From DASQZJ01 sp035638775 (lineage in GTDB: Bacteria > Pseudomonadota > Gammaproteobacteria > UBA5335 > SLRW01), in contig DASQZJ010000029.1 of the NCBI GenBank assembly GCA_035638775.1, forward strand, positions 1-64,000: a stretch of DNA of 64,000 nt, given 5' to 3'. Under the pieces are notes generated by a model. It worked only from the letters and a program-made list of their open reading frames with translations. It had not been told where the DNA came from and did not search any database. Position 1 is the stretch's first letter. Every line of letters starts with the position of its first letter. Position numbers and translations under genes: made by a program. Of the stretch, positions 1 to 8,093 are shown piece by piece.

Positions 1-765
1 CGCGCCGCCGCGGACCTGGTGCTGACCGCCCCCGGGCTGTCGGTGATCGTGCGCGCGTTCGAGGAGGCCCGGCGCATCTTCGAGCGCATGAACTCGTACG
101 CCATCTACCGCATCACCGAGACCATCCGGATCATGGTGTTCATGGTGCTGGCGATGCTGGTGTACGACTTCTACCCGATCACCGCCATCATGATCATCCT
201 GCTGGCGCTGCTCAATGACCTGCCGATCATTGCGATCGCCTACGACTATACGCGAGTGGACCCCAAGCCGGTCCGCTGGGAAATGCACCGCGTGCTTGCA
301 GTCGCGTCCGTCCTGGGCACCGTGGGGGTCATTGAAACCTTCATCCTCCTGGTCATCGCCCACTCCTGGCTCGGCATCGAGGCGAGCCAGCTGCAATCCG
401 TGATCTTCCTCAAGCTCGCGGTCGCCGGCCACCTCACCCTGTTCGTGGCCCGCACCCGGGAACCCTTCTTCCGGCGTCCGTTCCCGGCCCCCGTCCTGCT
501 CGCTGCCATCCTGACCACGCAGGTGGTGGCCGCGCTGATCGTCGGCCTGGGCATCTTCGTGCCGCCGATCCCCTGGCCGTGGATCGGGCTCATCTGGGGC
601 TACGCGCTGGCGTGGATCTTCATCGAGGACTGGGCGAAGCTCCGCGTCTATCGCCACCTGGAGCGCGGAGGCCCGACCCACCTCAAGTTCCTCCGCACCA
701 TACAGGAGCCATTGCATCCTGGCGGGGCCGGAGCCACCCGGACCCCGGGCACCCGACGGCGCTGA
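1..765 (+). CDS. P-type proton-efflux ATPase, C-terminal part (5' end outside window)
   Basis: This is the C-terminal membrane part of a plasma-membrane type (P3A) H+-translocating P-type ATPase. The reading frame is open from base 1 and begins RAADLVLTAPGLSVI, the stretch that follows the GDGVNDAP hinge in this family; the hinge and the phosphorylated Asp lie upstream of the window. About 250 residues are visible. They contain the helix pair around FERMNSYAIYRITET and LLALLNDLPIIAIAYD, where N and D residues line the ion path, then four more hydrophobic segments and a short basic tail. The family is known to pump protons out of the cytoplasm at the expense of ATP. Family assignment is strong; the ion is inferred from similarity to the H+-ATPase branch. 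It ends convergently with the ABC permease. Confidence 0.9.
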   Translation, partial: RAAADLVLTAPGLSVIVRAFEEARRIFERMNSYAIYRITETIRIMVFMVLAMLVYDFYPITAIMIILLALLNDLPIIAIAYDYTRVDPKPVRWEMHRVLAVASVLGTVGVIETFILLVIAHSWLGIEASQLQSVIFLKLAVAGHLTLFVARTREPFFRRPFPAPVLLAAILTTQVVAALIVGLGIFVPPIPWPWIGLIWGYALAWIFIEDWAKLRVYRHLERGGPTHLKFLRTIQEPLHPGGAGATRTPGTRRR

Positions 766-827
766 AACTTCCGGCCGTCCGGGCCGATACGCACTCCGCC
801 GCGCCGGCGCGGGAGGGAACCGGCGGA

Positions 828-3374
828 TCACTCCTCCCGCAGGGCACGTGCCGCGCGCATCCTGCCGAGTCGCCAGGCGGGATACGCTCCCGCCAGCAGG
901 GCCGCCACCACCGCCGCCGCCAGCGCCTGCCAGAGCACGCCCGGCAACAGCCGGAACTGCATCGTCCAGCCGAACGCGCGCCGGTTCACCACCGAGACCA
1001 GGACGTCGGCCAGCACCAGGCCCGCGGGCAGGGACAGAGCACCGGCAAGCAGACCCATGAAGCCGGTCTGTCCGACCACTACCGCGCGCGTCTCCCGCGG
1101 CGTCATGCCCAGCGCCCGGAACACGCCGAATTCGCGTACGCGCTCGAGCTGCAGTGCCATCAGCGCGCTGATCACGCCCACGATGCTGATGATCATCGCC
1201 AGCAGGCGCAGCACCGCGGTAATGGCAAAGGTCTGATCGAACACGCGCAGGGTGTAGCGACGGATCTGCCGGTTGGAGCTGACGGTGAGCGGCAGCGACG
1301 GATCCAGCATCCTGCGCACCGCGCGGGACACCGTGTGCTCCGGGGCCCCGGCAGCCAGGTACACCGCCAGCCCGGTGACGCTGGCGTCATGCCAGTACCG
1401 CAGGTACGTCCGCCGGGCCATGGCGATCCGGCCACGGCTGGAGCCGTAGTTGCGGTAAATCCCCACGATCTCGAACGATTTCGGCCCGCCGGCGGTGTGC
1501 AGGCGGACGCGCGAGCCCACGTGCAGGCGCTGGTGGTAGGCGAGCGGCTGGCTCACGAGCACCGCCGGCGGGTCACGGCCCGGCTCGCTGAAGGCCTTCC
1601 AGGCCCGGGACCGCCTGCCGGCGAGAAGCTCGAAGCGGCCAAAGCCAGAGCGGCGCATCTGGAATGCCGTGACCGAGACCGGTCCGAAGCCCGAGTCGAT
1701 CGTCACCCGGCGCATGCGGCTCACGCGTACCACCCCCGGCAGTTGCCCGATCCGGCGGGCGAGGTGCTGCCTTGGCGGCAGCCTGGTCCCGGCGGGTGCC
1801 TGCGGGCCGGGTCCGACGAACAGGTCCGCGGTGAGCGAGTGGTCGAGCCAGTCGATCACGCTGGCGCGGAAGCTTCCGATCATGGTCCCGACGCCCACCG
1901 TGGTGGCCAGCGCAATCGCCAGTGCCGCGATGGCCACCGAGGTCCGGCTGAGGCCGGCGGAGATGCCCCGCAGGGACAGCCGCGCCAGGATTGCCCGTCC
2001 GCGCGGCAGCACCGCGGTCGCGGTCCGCACGGCCAGGACCGTCAGGCCGGGGATCCACAGGCTGATCGCCACGATCAGGCACAGCAGCGCGCCGTAGGCG
2101 GGCGCCAGGCCGCGCAGCGGCAGTGCCAGCAGCGCTGCGCCGAGCCCCGCGAACGCGATGCCCGCCACGGCCAGCCACGGCAGGAGCGCCCGGCTGCGGC
2201 GCTCCAGGTCCGAACGGGCCAGCGCCGCGCGCGGACTCACGCGGGCGGCTTCCAGCGCCGGCAGCAGCGCCGCCGCCACCGTCGCTCCGATCCCCAGCCC
2301 GGTGCCCTGCAGCAGCGCCGACGGTCCGAGCGCCAGCGAACGCACCTGCAACGCGAAATACAGGTCATTGATGGTCCGCGTAACCAGATGCACCAGGTAC
2401 TCCGCCAGGCCGGTGCCGAGCCCGATGCCGATCGCGGTGCCGGCCGCGCCCACCAGCGCCGCTTCCACGGTGACCGCCAGGAACAGCTGGCCACGGCCGA
2501 CGCCCAGGCTGCGCAGGGTGCCGAACAACTCGCGTCGCTGCACCACGCTGAAGGTCATGGTGTTGTAGATCAGGAACATGCCGACGACCAGCGCGAGCAG
2601 GCTCAGCGCCGTCAGGTTGATGCGGAAGGCGCGCGTCATCTCCTCCATGGTCCGCGTGCGCGTGCCCACCGGCTGCACCGACACGCCGGGCGGCAGCGCG
2701 GCAGCCAGGCGCTTCCGCTGGCGCCGGCCGGCCGCTCCCGGCGGAAGGATGAGATCGATGCGGGAGACGTGGTGCGCGCGGCCCAGCAGGTCCTGCGCCG
2801 TGGCGATATCGGTGAGCACCACGCCCGACGCCTGTCCCCGGGGGAGCGTTGCGACGACGCGCACCGTCACCCTGCCACGCGGGAGGGTCAGCGGCAGCGA
2901 GTCCCCCGGCTTCACTCCCAGTACCCGGGCATCGGCCGCCGGAAGCAGCACCCCGCGCGGCCGGCTGATGAGCTTCACGGCGAGATTCCGCTCATTGCCG
3001 GCCACCGGCGAGCCCAGCCGGGGCCGGAACGGCGCCGCCGAGATCGGGTCGATGCCCACCAGGCGCACCCTCTCGCCGTCCGGCAGGCTGGCGGAGCCCT
3101 CGAGCACCGGCGTTGCCCGCCGGGGCAGCCGGCCGTTCAACGCCAGGCGCCGGTAGAGGCTGTCGGGGATTCCCCGCCGGCCCGCGACCACCTGGTCGGT
3201 GGCCCGCCCCGCCACCGTCTCGACCGTGAGATGGAAGGCCCGCTCGGCACTGGCATTGGCGAGATCGACCGCCACCACCACGGCGACGCCCAGCGCGACG
3301 CCGAGCACCGACAGCGCGGCGAGGGCGCGGTGGCGCAGCAGGTACCGGAGCCCGGCGCGCAGGACCTCCCGCAT
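828..3374 (-). CDS. ABC transporter permease with two FtsX domains (YbbP-like)
   Basis: An 848-residue inner-membrane permease of the MacB/FtsX superfamily, with the duplicated layout of YbbP-type proteins. An N-terminal membrane anchor (about residues 17-40) is followed by a large periplasmic domain. A first FtsX domain comes next, with the segment MFLIYNTMTFSVVQRREL and the following RSLGV. Further helices lead to a second periplasmic domain and a C-terminal FtsX domain containing LERVREFGVFRALGM. Such permeases work mechanically on envelope substrates or lipoproteins rather than as pore importers. The gene starts 5 bases after the ATPase stop, so the lipoprotein, ATPase and permease genes form one minus-strand operon. 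The substrate cannot be told from sequence. Confidence 0.88.
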   Translation of the reverse strand: MREVLRAGLRYLLRHRALAALSVLGVALGVAVVVAVDLANASAERAFHLTVETVAGRATDQVVAGRRGIPDSLYRRLALNGRLPRRATPVLEGSASLPDGERVRLVGIDPISAAPFRPRLGSPVAGNERNLAVKLISRPRGVLLPAADARVLGVKPGDSLPLTLPRGRVTVRVVATLPRGQASGVVLTDIATAQDLLGRAHHVSRIDLILPPGAAGRRQRKRLAAALPPGVSVQPVGTRTRTMEEMTRAFRINLTALSLLALVVGMFLIYNTMTFSVVQRRELFGTLRSLGVGRGQLFLAVTVEAALVGAAGTAIGIGLGTGLAEYLVHLVTRTINDLYFALQVRSLALGPSALLQGTGLGIGATVAAALLPALEAARVSPRAALARSDLERRSRALLPWLAVAGIAFAGLGAALLALPLRGLAPAYGALLCLIVAISLWIPGLTVLAVRTATAVLPRGRAILARLSLRGISAGLSRTSVAIAALAIALATTVGVGTMIGSFRASVIDWLDHSLTADLFVGPGPQAPAGTRLPPRQHLARRIGQLPGVVRVSRMRRVTIDSGFGPVSVTAFQMRRSGFGRFELLAGRRSRAWKAFSEPGRDPPAVLVSQPLAYHQRLHVGSRVRLHTAGGPKSFEIVGIYRNYGSSRGRIAMARRTYLRYWHDASVTGLAVYLAAGAPEHTVSRAVRRMLDPSLPLTVSSNRQIRRYTLRVFDQTFAITAVLRLLAMIISIVGVISALMALQLERVREFGVFRALGMTPRETRAVVVGQTGFMGLLAGALSLPAGLVLADVLVSVVNRRAFGWTMQFRLLPGVLWQALAAAVVAALLAGAYPAWRLGRMRAARALREE

Positions 3375-3379
3375 GGCCT

Positions 3380-4096
3380 TCAGCCTCGCGCCGGCCCGGC
3401 CGCGCCCGCGAGCCGTCCCTCACGCAGCGTCAGGACGCGGTCCGCCCGCGCGGCAACGTCGCGGCTGTGCGTCGCCATCAGCAGTGTCGTACCCTGCTCC
3501 CGCATCAGGGACTCGAGCAGGTCCAGCACGCGTTCGCCGGTCTCCTCGTCCAGGTTGCCGGTCGGCTCGTCCGCCAGGACCAGCGCCGGCCGGTGCACCA
3601 CGGCGCGGGCCAGCGCCACCCGCTGCTGCTCACCCCCCGACAGCGTGTCCGGGAAGCTGGACGCGCGCTCACCGAGACCGACGGTGTCGAGCATTTGGGC
3701 CACGCGCCGGATCGCACCACGGCGGTCCCACCCGTTCAGCTCCAGCGGCAGCATCAGGTTCTCCTGCACGGTGAGCGTCGAGACCAGGTTGAAGAACTGG
3801 AACACGAACCCCAGTGCCCGGCGGCGTACCAGCGTCCGGGCGCGCTCACCGAGCCGTTCCATCTGGTGCCCGGCGACGGTCACGCGCCCCCGGTCGGGGA
3901 AGTCGATGCCGCCGACGATGTTGAGCAGCGTGGACTTGCCGCAACCGCTGCGGCCCAGAAGCACCACCCATTCGCCGGCACCCACGCACAAGTCGACGCC
4001 CCGCAGCACCTCCCGCTCGCCGGCCCCCTCGCTGAAGCCGCGCCGGATACCGCCCAGCAGAACCACGCCGTCGCCGGCACCACCGGCACCGCTCAC
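3380..4096 (-). CDS. ABC transporter ATP-binding protein (LolD/YbbA-like)
   Basis: A 238-residue ABC ATPase. Walker A (GRSGCGKSTLL), the signature LSGGEQQRVALARA, Walker B (LVLADEPTGNLD) and the switch histidine (LMATHSRD) are all present, so it should hydrolyse ATP. The DEPTGNLD form is typical of the LolD/MacB/FtsE class, which pairs with FtsX-type permeases, and that fits the downstream gene. Translation begins at a GTG that overlaps the TGA of the upstream lipoprotein gene (GTGA), which suggests translational coupling. It is predicted to power the permease encoded just downstream. Confidence 0.93.
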   Translation of the reverse strand: MSGAGGAGDGVVLLGGIRRGFSEGAGEREVLRGVDLCVGAGEWVVLLGRSGCGKSTLLNIVGGIDFPDRGRVTVAGHQMERLGERARTLVRRRALGFVFQFFNLVSTLTVQENLMLPLELNGWDRRGAIRRVAQMLDTVGLGERASSFPDTLSGGEQQRVALARAVVHRPALVLADEPTGNLDEETGERVLDLLESLMREQGTTLLMATHSRDVAARADRVLTLREGRLAGAAGPARG

Positions 4097-4563
4097 AGGC
4101 GCACCCGCACGCTGCCGTTGCGGGAGAATCGCACCACCGGCGAGCCGGGCATGGCCAGGATGGCGGAGCCGGAGATGGCATAGGGAATGGCGGGTGGCGC
4201 GGGGCTCTTGCGCGCGTGCCGGCTCAGCCGCCCGACGAAGGCCAGCAGATCCGTGCGCGCGTCGAGATCGACCGTGCCGTCGCCGTGCGGCGGGAGACTG
4301 ACGTTCTCATCGCTGGAACCGCTGGCGAACGGCTCGCCGTCCAGGCGCACATGGTAGTGGATCCGCTTGACCTTCACCGACACGGCGTTGGGATTGTGCA
4401 GGCGCAGGCGCAGCCGGTAGTCCTGCTCCAGCAGTCCCGCGCGCACCAGGGTCACCCGGATCAGGGTCACGTCCGGAGCCCGCGGCCGGGAATGGAACAC
4501 CGCACAGCCTGCCAGAAGCGCCATCGACAGAATCAGCGCAATCCGTGCATGCCCGCCTCTCAT
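4093..4563 (-). CDS. LEA type 2 family lipoprotein
   Basis: A 156-residue predicted lipoprotein. The signal peptide ends in the lipobox LLAGC with the acylated Cys at position 20. The rest resembles the LEA14/water-stress (WHy) beta-sandwich: alternating hydrophobic strands with the family hallmark LRLHNPNAVSVKVKRIHYHV, followed by a short-side-chain strand and ISGSAIL. In bacteria these domains are usually single, secreted or lipid-anchored, and of poorly defined role. Being the first gene of a three-gene ABC operon suggests it is the periplasmic partner of the ATPase/FtsX pair; this is inference. The stop overlaps the ATPase GTG start. Confidence 0.8.
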   Translation of the reverse strand: MRGGHARIALILSMALLAGCAVFHSRPRAPDVTLIRVTLVRAGLLEQDYRLRLRLHNPNAVSVKVKRIHYHVRLDGEPFASGSSDENVSLPPHGDGTVDLDARTDLLAFVGRLSRHARKSPAPPAIPYAISGSAILAMPGSPVVRFSRNGSVRVRL

Positions 4564-4622
4564 GCCGGCCTCCTTTGTTCCGAAACCCTACCGCGCCGCG
4601 CGCCGCGGCCGGAGTCCCCTGA

Positions 4623-4628
4623 TACAAT
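4623..4628 (+). promoter_or_regulatory. -10 element immediately upstream of the Mla-type operon
   Basis: TACAAT matches the sigma-70 -10 consensus in 5 of 6 positions and ends exactly 7 bases before the ATG at 4636. That spacing would place the transcript start on the A of the start codon. No Shine-Dalgarno sequence exists in the intervening CGCGCCC, which also points to a leaderless mRNA. No good -35 is visible. Confidence 0.45.
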
Positions 4629-4635
4629 CGCGCCC

Positions 4636-5775
4636 ATGACTACCGTACCGGACCGTCGCCCGTCCGCTCCCGCATTCGAGCTGGAGACCCGTGACGAGGG
4701 CGCCACCGTCGTGCTGAGCGGCAGCTGGACGCTGCAGGACCTCGGTCCGCGGCTGCGCTCCCTGCGCAAGGCCCTGGTCGCGCTGGGCAAACGCCAGGGC
4801 CTGCAGTGGGACCTGCGGGCCGTGGAGCGCCTGGACTCCGCCGCCGCCGTCGTATTGTGGCAGATCTGGCGCGGTCAGCGCCCGCAATCGCTGTCGCTGC
4901 GGCCGGAGCACGACCGCATGCTGCAGCGGGTGGCCTCCCAGCCGGCGCGGGCGGCGCGTCCGCGGCGACATCCCCTGACCGCCCTGGCCGACGTGCTCGC
5001 CATGCTGGGCAGCGAGCTCCACGAGCACGTCCGCGGTGCGCTCATTCTGCCGGGCGAGATCACGCTGGACCTGCTGTACATCCTGCGCCATCCGGCCCAG
5101 ATCCCATGGCGCGAGATCTCCGCGAGCATCCACTCCGCGGGCTTTCGCGCGCTGATGATCACGGGCTTCGTGGGCATGCTGATCGGGGTGGTAGTGAGCT
5201 ATCTCTCCGCGATCGAGCTGCAGCTCTACGGTGCCGACACCTACATCGTCGACATCCTCGGCATCAGCGTGGTGCGGGAGCTGGGCCCGCTGCTGGCCGC
5301 GATTCTCGTGGCCGGGCGCTCGGGATCGTCCATGACGGCACACCTGGGCGTGATGCGCATGGACCAGGAGCTGGACGCCATGGCGGCCATCGGCATCTCG
5401 CCCACGCGCCGCCTGGTGCTGCCGCGCGTGCTCGGCCTCGGCATCGCGATGCCCCTGATCGTGCTGTGGACCAGTGCCGCCGCCCTGCTCGGCGGCATGA
5501 TCTCCGCCAACCACGAGCTCGGCATCAGCTTCGGTCAGTTCGTCGCCGCGCTGCCCAGTGCGCTGCCCATGGCCAACTACTGGATCGCCGTGGGCAAGGG
5601 TGTTCTGTTCGGCGTGCTGATCGCGCTGACCGCCTGTTATTTCGGCCTGCGCATCCGTCCCAACAGCGAGAGCCTCGGGCGGGAAACCACCAACTCGGTG
5701 GTGGCGGGCATCACCATCACCCTGATCGCCGACGCGGTGCTCGCCATCGTGCTGCAGGGAGTGGGCTACCCGTGA
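4636..5775 (+). CDS. MlaE-family lipid ABC permease with N-terminal STAS domain
   Basis: A 379-residue protein that fuses two parts usually encoded separately. Residues about 10-105 form a STAS-like domain (MlaB role), with a beta strand TVVLSGSWTL and the segment VERLDSAAAVVLW. Residues about 120-379 are an MlaE/YrbE permease with the family motif LGPLLAAILVAGRSGSSMTAHLG and five hydrophobic helices. MlaE moves phospholipids between inner and outer membranes with MlaF, MlaB and the MCE protein. The ATG at 4636 was chosen because it follows a clear -10 box and gives the normal domain start; upstream in-frame codons lie over the divergent lipoprotein gene. The stop overlaps the next start (GTGA). 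Confidence 0.92.
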   Translation: MTTVPDRRPSAPAFELETRDEGATVVLSGSWTLQDLGPRLRSLRKALVALGKRQGLQWDLRAVERLDSAAAVVLWQIWRGQRPQSLSLRPEHDRMLQRVASQPARAARPRRHPLTALADVLAMLGSELHEHVRGALILPGEITLDLLYILRHPAQIPWREISASIHSAGFRALMITGFVGMLIGVVVSYLSAIELQLYGADTYIVDILGISVVRELGPLLAAILVAGRSGSSMTAHLGVMRMDQELDAMAAIGISPTRRLVLPRVLGLGIAMPLIVLWTSAAALLGGMISANHELGISFGQFVAALPSALPMANYWIAVGKGVLFGVLIALTACYFGLRIRPNSESLGRETTNSVVAGITITLIADAVLAIVLQGVGYP

Positions 5776-6548
5776 GCCGGGACTGTGTCCTGGCCCTCGA
5801 CCACGTCCACACGCGCTACGGCGGGGAAGTGGTGCACGACGACGTCACCCTGTGCGTATGGCGCAACGAGGTGCTCGGCCTGGTGGGCGGATCGGGCAGC
5901 GGCAAGACCACGCTGCTGCGCCAGATGATCGGCCTGGAGCATCCCCATTCCGGCAGCGTGTCCCTGTTCGGCACCCGCCTGGACCGGGTCGGGCCGCGCC
6001 GGGAGCGCGACCTGCGCGACCGTTGCGGCGTGCTGTTCCAGGGTGGCGCCCTGTTCAGCTCGCTCACGGTGTTCGACAATATCGCCCTGCCCCTGCGCGA
6101 GAAGCGGCTGCTCGACGAACCCGCCATCGCCCGCCTTGTCTCGCTGAAGCTGGACATGGTAGGGCTGTCGTGGCGGGACGAGTCGCGCATGCCGGCCGAG
6201 CTGTCCGGCGGCATGATCAAGCGTGTCGCGCTGGCGCGGGCGCTGGCCCTGGAGCCCGGGCTGCTGCTGCTGGACGAGCCCACGTCCGGCCTCGACCCGA
6301 TGTCCGGGGAAGGCTTCGTTTCCCTGATCGAGTCCCTGCGCGAGAGCCTCGAGCTGACCGTGGTGCTGATCAGCCACGACGTCGATACGCTGGTAGACTT
6401 GTGCGACCGCATCGCCGTCCTGGCGGACCATCGGATCGTCGCCATCGGGCCGCTGGCCGACGTGCTCGCGAGCGAGCATCCCTTCGCCCACGGCTTCTTC
6501 CACGGCCGGCACGCCCAGGGTGCGCTGCGCGGACGCTACCGGAGCTGA
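5772..6548 (+). CDS. MlaF-like ABC ATPase of the MCE lipid transporter
   Basis: A 258-residue ATPase beginning at a GTG that overlaps the stop of the permease gene. Walker A (GGSGSGKTTLLRQMIG), Q-loop region (LFQGGALFSSLTVFDNI), signature ELSGGMIKRVALARAL and Walker B (LLLDEPTSGLDP) are intact. The LSGGM signature with the following K/R and the GLDPMSGEGF segment are typical of MlaF rather than of importers. It should energise lipid movement through the MlaE-like permease and MlaD-like MCE protein encoded on either side. The next gene begins two bases after its stop. Confidence 0.93.
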   Translation: MSRDCVLALDHVHTRYGGEVVHDDVTLCVWRNEVLGLVGGSGSGKTTLLRQMIGLEHPHSGSVSLFGTRLDRVGPRRERDLRDRCGVLFQGGALFSSLTVFDNIALPLREKRLLDEPAIARLVSLKLDMVGLSWRDESRMPAELSGGMIKRVALARALALEPGLLLLDEPTSGLDPMSGEGFVSLIESLRESLELTVVLISHDVDTLVDLCDRIAVLADHRIVAIGPLADVLASEHPFAHGFFHGRHAQGALRGRYRS

Positions 6549-6549
6549 C

Positions 6550-7392
6550 ATGGAACGGCGTTCCTACGCCCTCATAACCGGGTTCTTTCTGGTCGTGCTG
6601 ATCGGCGCCGCCGCCGCCGCGGGTGTCTGGCTGAGCCAGAGCGCCACCGAGCAGGTACCGTACGTAGTCGTCTCGAAATACCCGGTATCCGGCCTCCAGA
6701 CCCAGGCGGGGGTCACCTACCGCGGCGTCGCCGTGGGCAGTGTGGAATCCATCCGCTTCGACCACGAGCACCCGAACCGCATCCTGATCCGGATCGAGAT
6801 CCAGCCGGACGTGCCGGTCACCCGCGCCACCTATGCGAAGCTGCGGCAGCGGGGCGTCACGGGTCTCTCCGAGATCGAGCTTTCCAGCCGCGGCAAAGGC
6901 TCCGGCCAGCCGCTGCCGACCAGCAGGGAGCATCCGGGACGCATCCCGATGCACGCTTCGCTGCTGTCCGAGGTGAGCACGGGCGGGGAAAAGCTGCTGC
7001 GCAAGCTCAACACCCTGACCGACCACCTGAACCAGCTCCTGTCCCGCGACAACCAGCGGCGCGTCGAGAAGATCCTGCAGAACCTGCAGACGGCGAGCGG
7101 CGAGCTCACCCGCCTGCAGCGGCAGGCCGAGCCCGCGGTGCAGCGTCTGCCCGGCCTGGAAAACCACGCCGACCGCACGCTGACCAACCTGGACAATCTG
7201 CTGCGCGGCAAGCTGGAGCAGCAGACCCTGCCCCGGCTGGATACCACCCTGGATCAGCTGTCACGCTCGGCGCGCAGCGTCCGGCAGCTGAGCGACAGCC
7301 TGCGGCACCAGCCCGCATCCCTGTTCCGGGGCAGCAACCTGCCACCACCCGGACCGGGCGAGCCCGGCTACCACGGAGGGAAGAACCAGTGA
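6550..7392 (+). CDS. MCE-domain protein (MlaD/PqiB-like)
   Basis: A 280-residue protein with one N-terminal transmembrane anchor (about residues 7-29) and a single MCE domain (about 40-120, YVVVSKYPVSGLQTQAGVTY, then GLSEIELSS). A long polar helical tail follows, rich in Q, L and R (about 145-270). Single-MCE proteins form hexameric rings that bind the permease; a long alpha-helical C-terminus can build a periplasmic needle, as known for PqiB-type and mycobacterial Mce proteins. The tail is longer than in E. coli MlaD. It is the third gene of the operon, and its stop overlaps the GTG start of the lipoprotein gene. Confidence 0.9.
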   Translation: MERRSYALITGFFLVVLIGAAAAAGVWLSQSATEQVPYVVVSKYPVSGLQTQAGVTYRGVAVGSVESIRFDHEHPNRILIRIEIQPDVPVTRATYAKLRQRGVTGLSEIELSSRGKGSGQPLPTSREHPGRIPMHASLLSEVSTGGEKLLRKLNTLTDHLNQLLSRDNQRRVEKILQNLQTASGELTRLQRQAEPAVQRLPGLENHADRTLTNLDNLLRGKLEQQTLPRLDTTLDQLSRSARSVRQLSDSLRHQPASLFRGSNLPPPGPGEPGYHGGKNQ

Positions 7393-7976
7393 CTGCCAGA
7401 CGCACCGCTCTCCTGCTCGTGATCTCCGTCCTTTCGCTGGCCGGCTGCAGCCTGTTGCCGCAGCAGCCGCCGCCGGCGTCGGTGCACGACTTCGGCCCCC
7501 CGGCCGGCGGCACCTCGGGCCAGCAGCAGGCCGCCACGCCGAACGGGCCCGCGGTGCGGGCGTCCGCGCCCGACTGGCTCGGCAGCGACGCCATCCTCTA
7601 CCGGTTCCTGTTCGACAATGCCACGCAGCTGCGCCGCTATGCCCGCAATCGTTGGGCGGCGCCGCCGGCGGAGCTGCTTGCGGAGCGCGTCCGCGTCGAC
7701 CTGCAGCAGGGGAAGGGGGGCACTCCCGGGATCCTGAACCTGCGCCTGCAACGCTTCGAGCAGGATTTCACCAGCCACAAGCAGGCGCATGTCTACGTGC
7801 GGGTGGTGGCGAGCCTGCATGGCCACGACGGTCACCTGGAGAAACGGCGTGTGTTCCAGGATACGCGCGCGTGCGACAGCGCCGATGTCGCTGGCGGGAT
7901 CCGCGCGCTGTCCGCCGCGGCCGACGCCGTGGCCGGGGATATCGCCGCCTGGGCCACGTCGTCCTCCGCCGGGTGA
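7389..7976 (+). CDS. ABC-type transport auxiliary lipoprotein (PqiC/YmbA-like)
   Basis: A 195-residue predicted outer-membrane-side lipoprotein. Translation starts at a GTG inside the preceding gene's TGA (GTGA). The signal peptide ends in LAGC with the acylated Cys at residue 20, followed by a Q/P/A-rich linker. The folded part (about 55-190) resembles the DUF330/ABC_trans_aux domain: YRFLFDNATQLRRYARNRWAAPPAELL is characteristic. Members sit at the distal end of MCE systems and probably complete the path to the outer membrane. This is the last gene of the four-gene operon and converges on the GGDEF-EAL gene. Confidence 0.85.
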   Translation: MTARRTALLLVISVLSLAGCSLLPQQPPPASVHDFGPPAGGTSGQQQAATPNGPAVRASAPDWLGSDAILYRFLFDNATQLRRYARNRWAAPPAELLAERVRVDLQQGKGGTPGILNLRLQRFEQDFTSHKQAHVYVRVVASLHGHDGHLEKRRVFQDTRACDSADVAGGIRALSAAADAVAGDIAAWATSSSAG

Positions 7977-8093
7977 ACGCCACACCGTCCGCTTGCGGGG
8001 AACCCGGGGACAGCGCATCCGCGGCCGCTCGCGCCGCGTGACCCGGAAGCGTGCTTTGCCCGGGCGCCCGGCTGCCGCGGACGAGCCGTACTC

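Noticed and set aside
579..4301. A very long plus-strand open frame (over 1200 codons) opposite the ABC operon.
   Set aside because: It is rich in Arg, Ala, Gln and Pro with no domain, and lies antisense to genes with complete motifs. Such frames are common artefacts of high GC. The same applies to long antisense frames at 15511-18336, 36745-39753 and 55163-57829.
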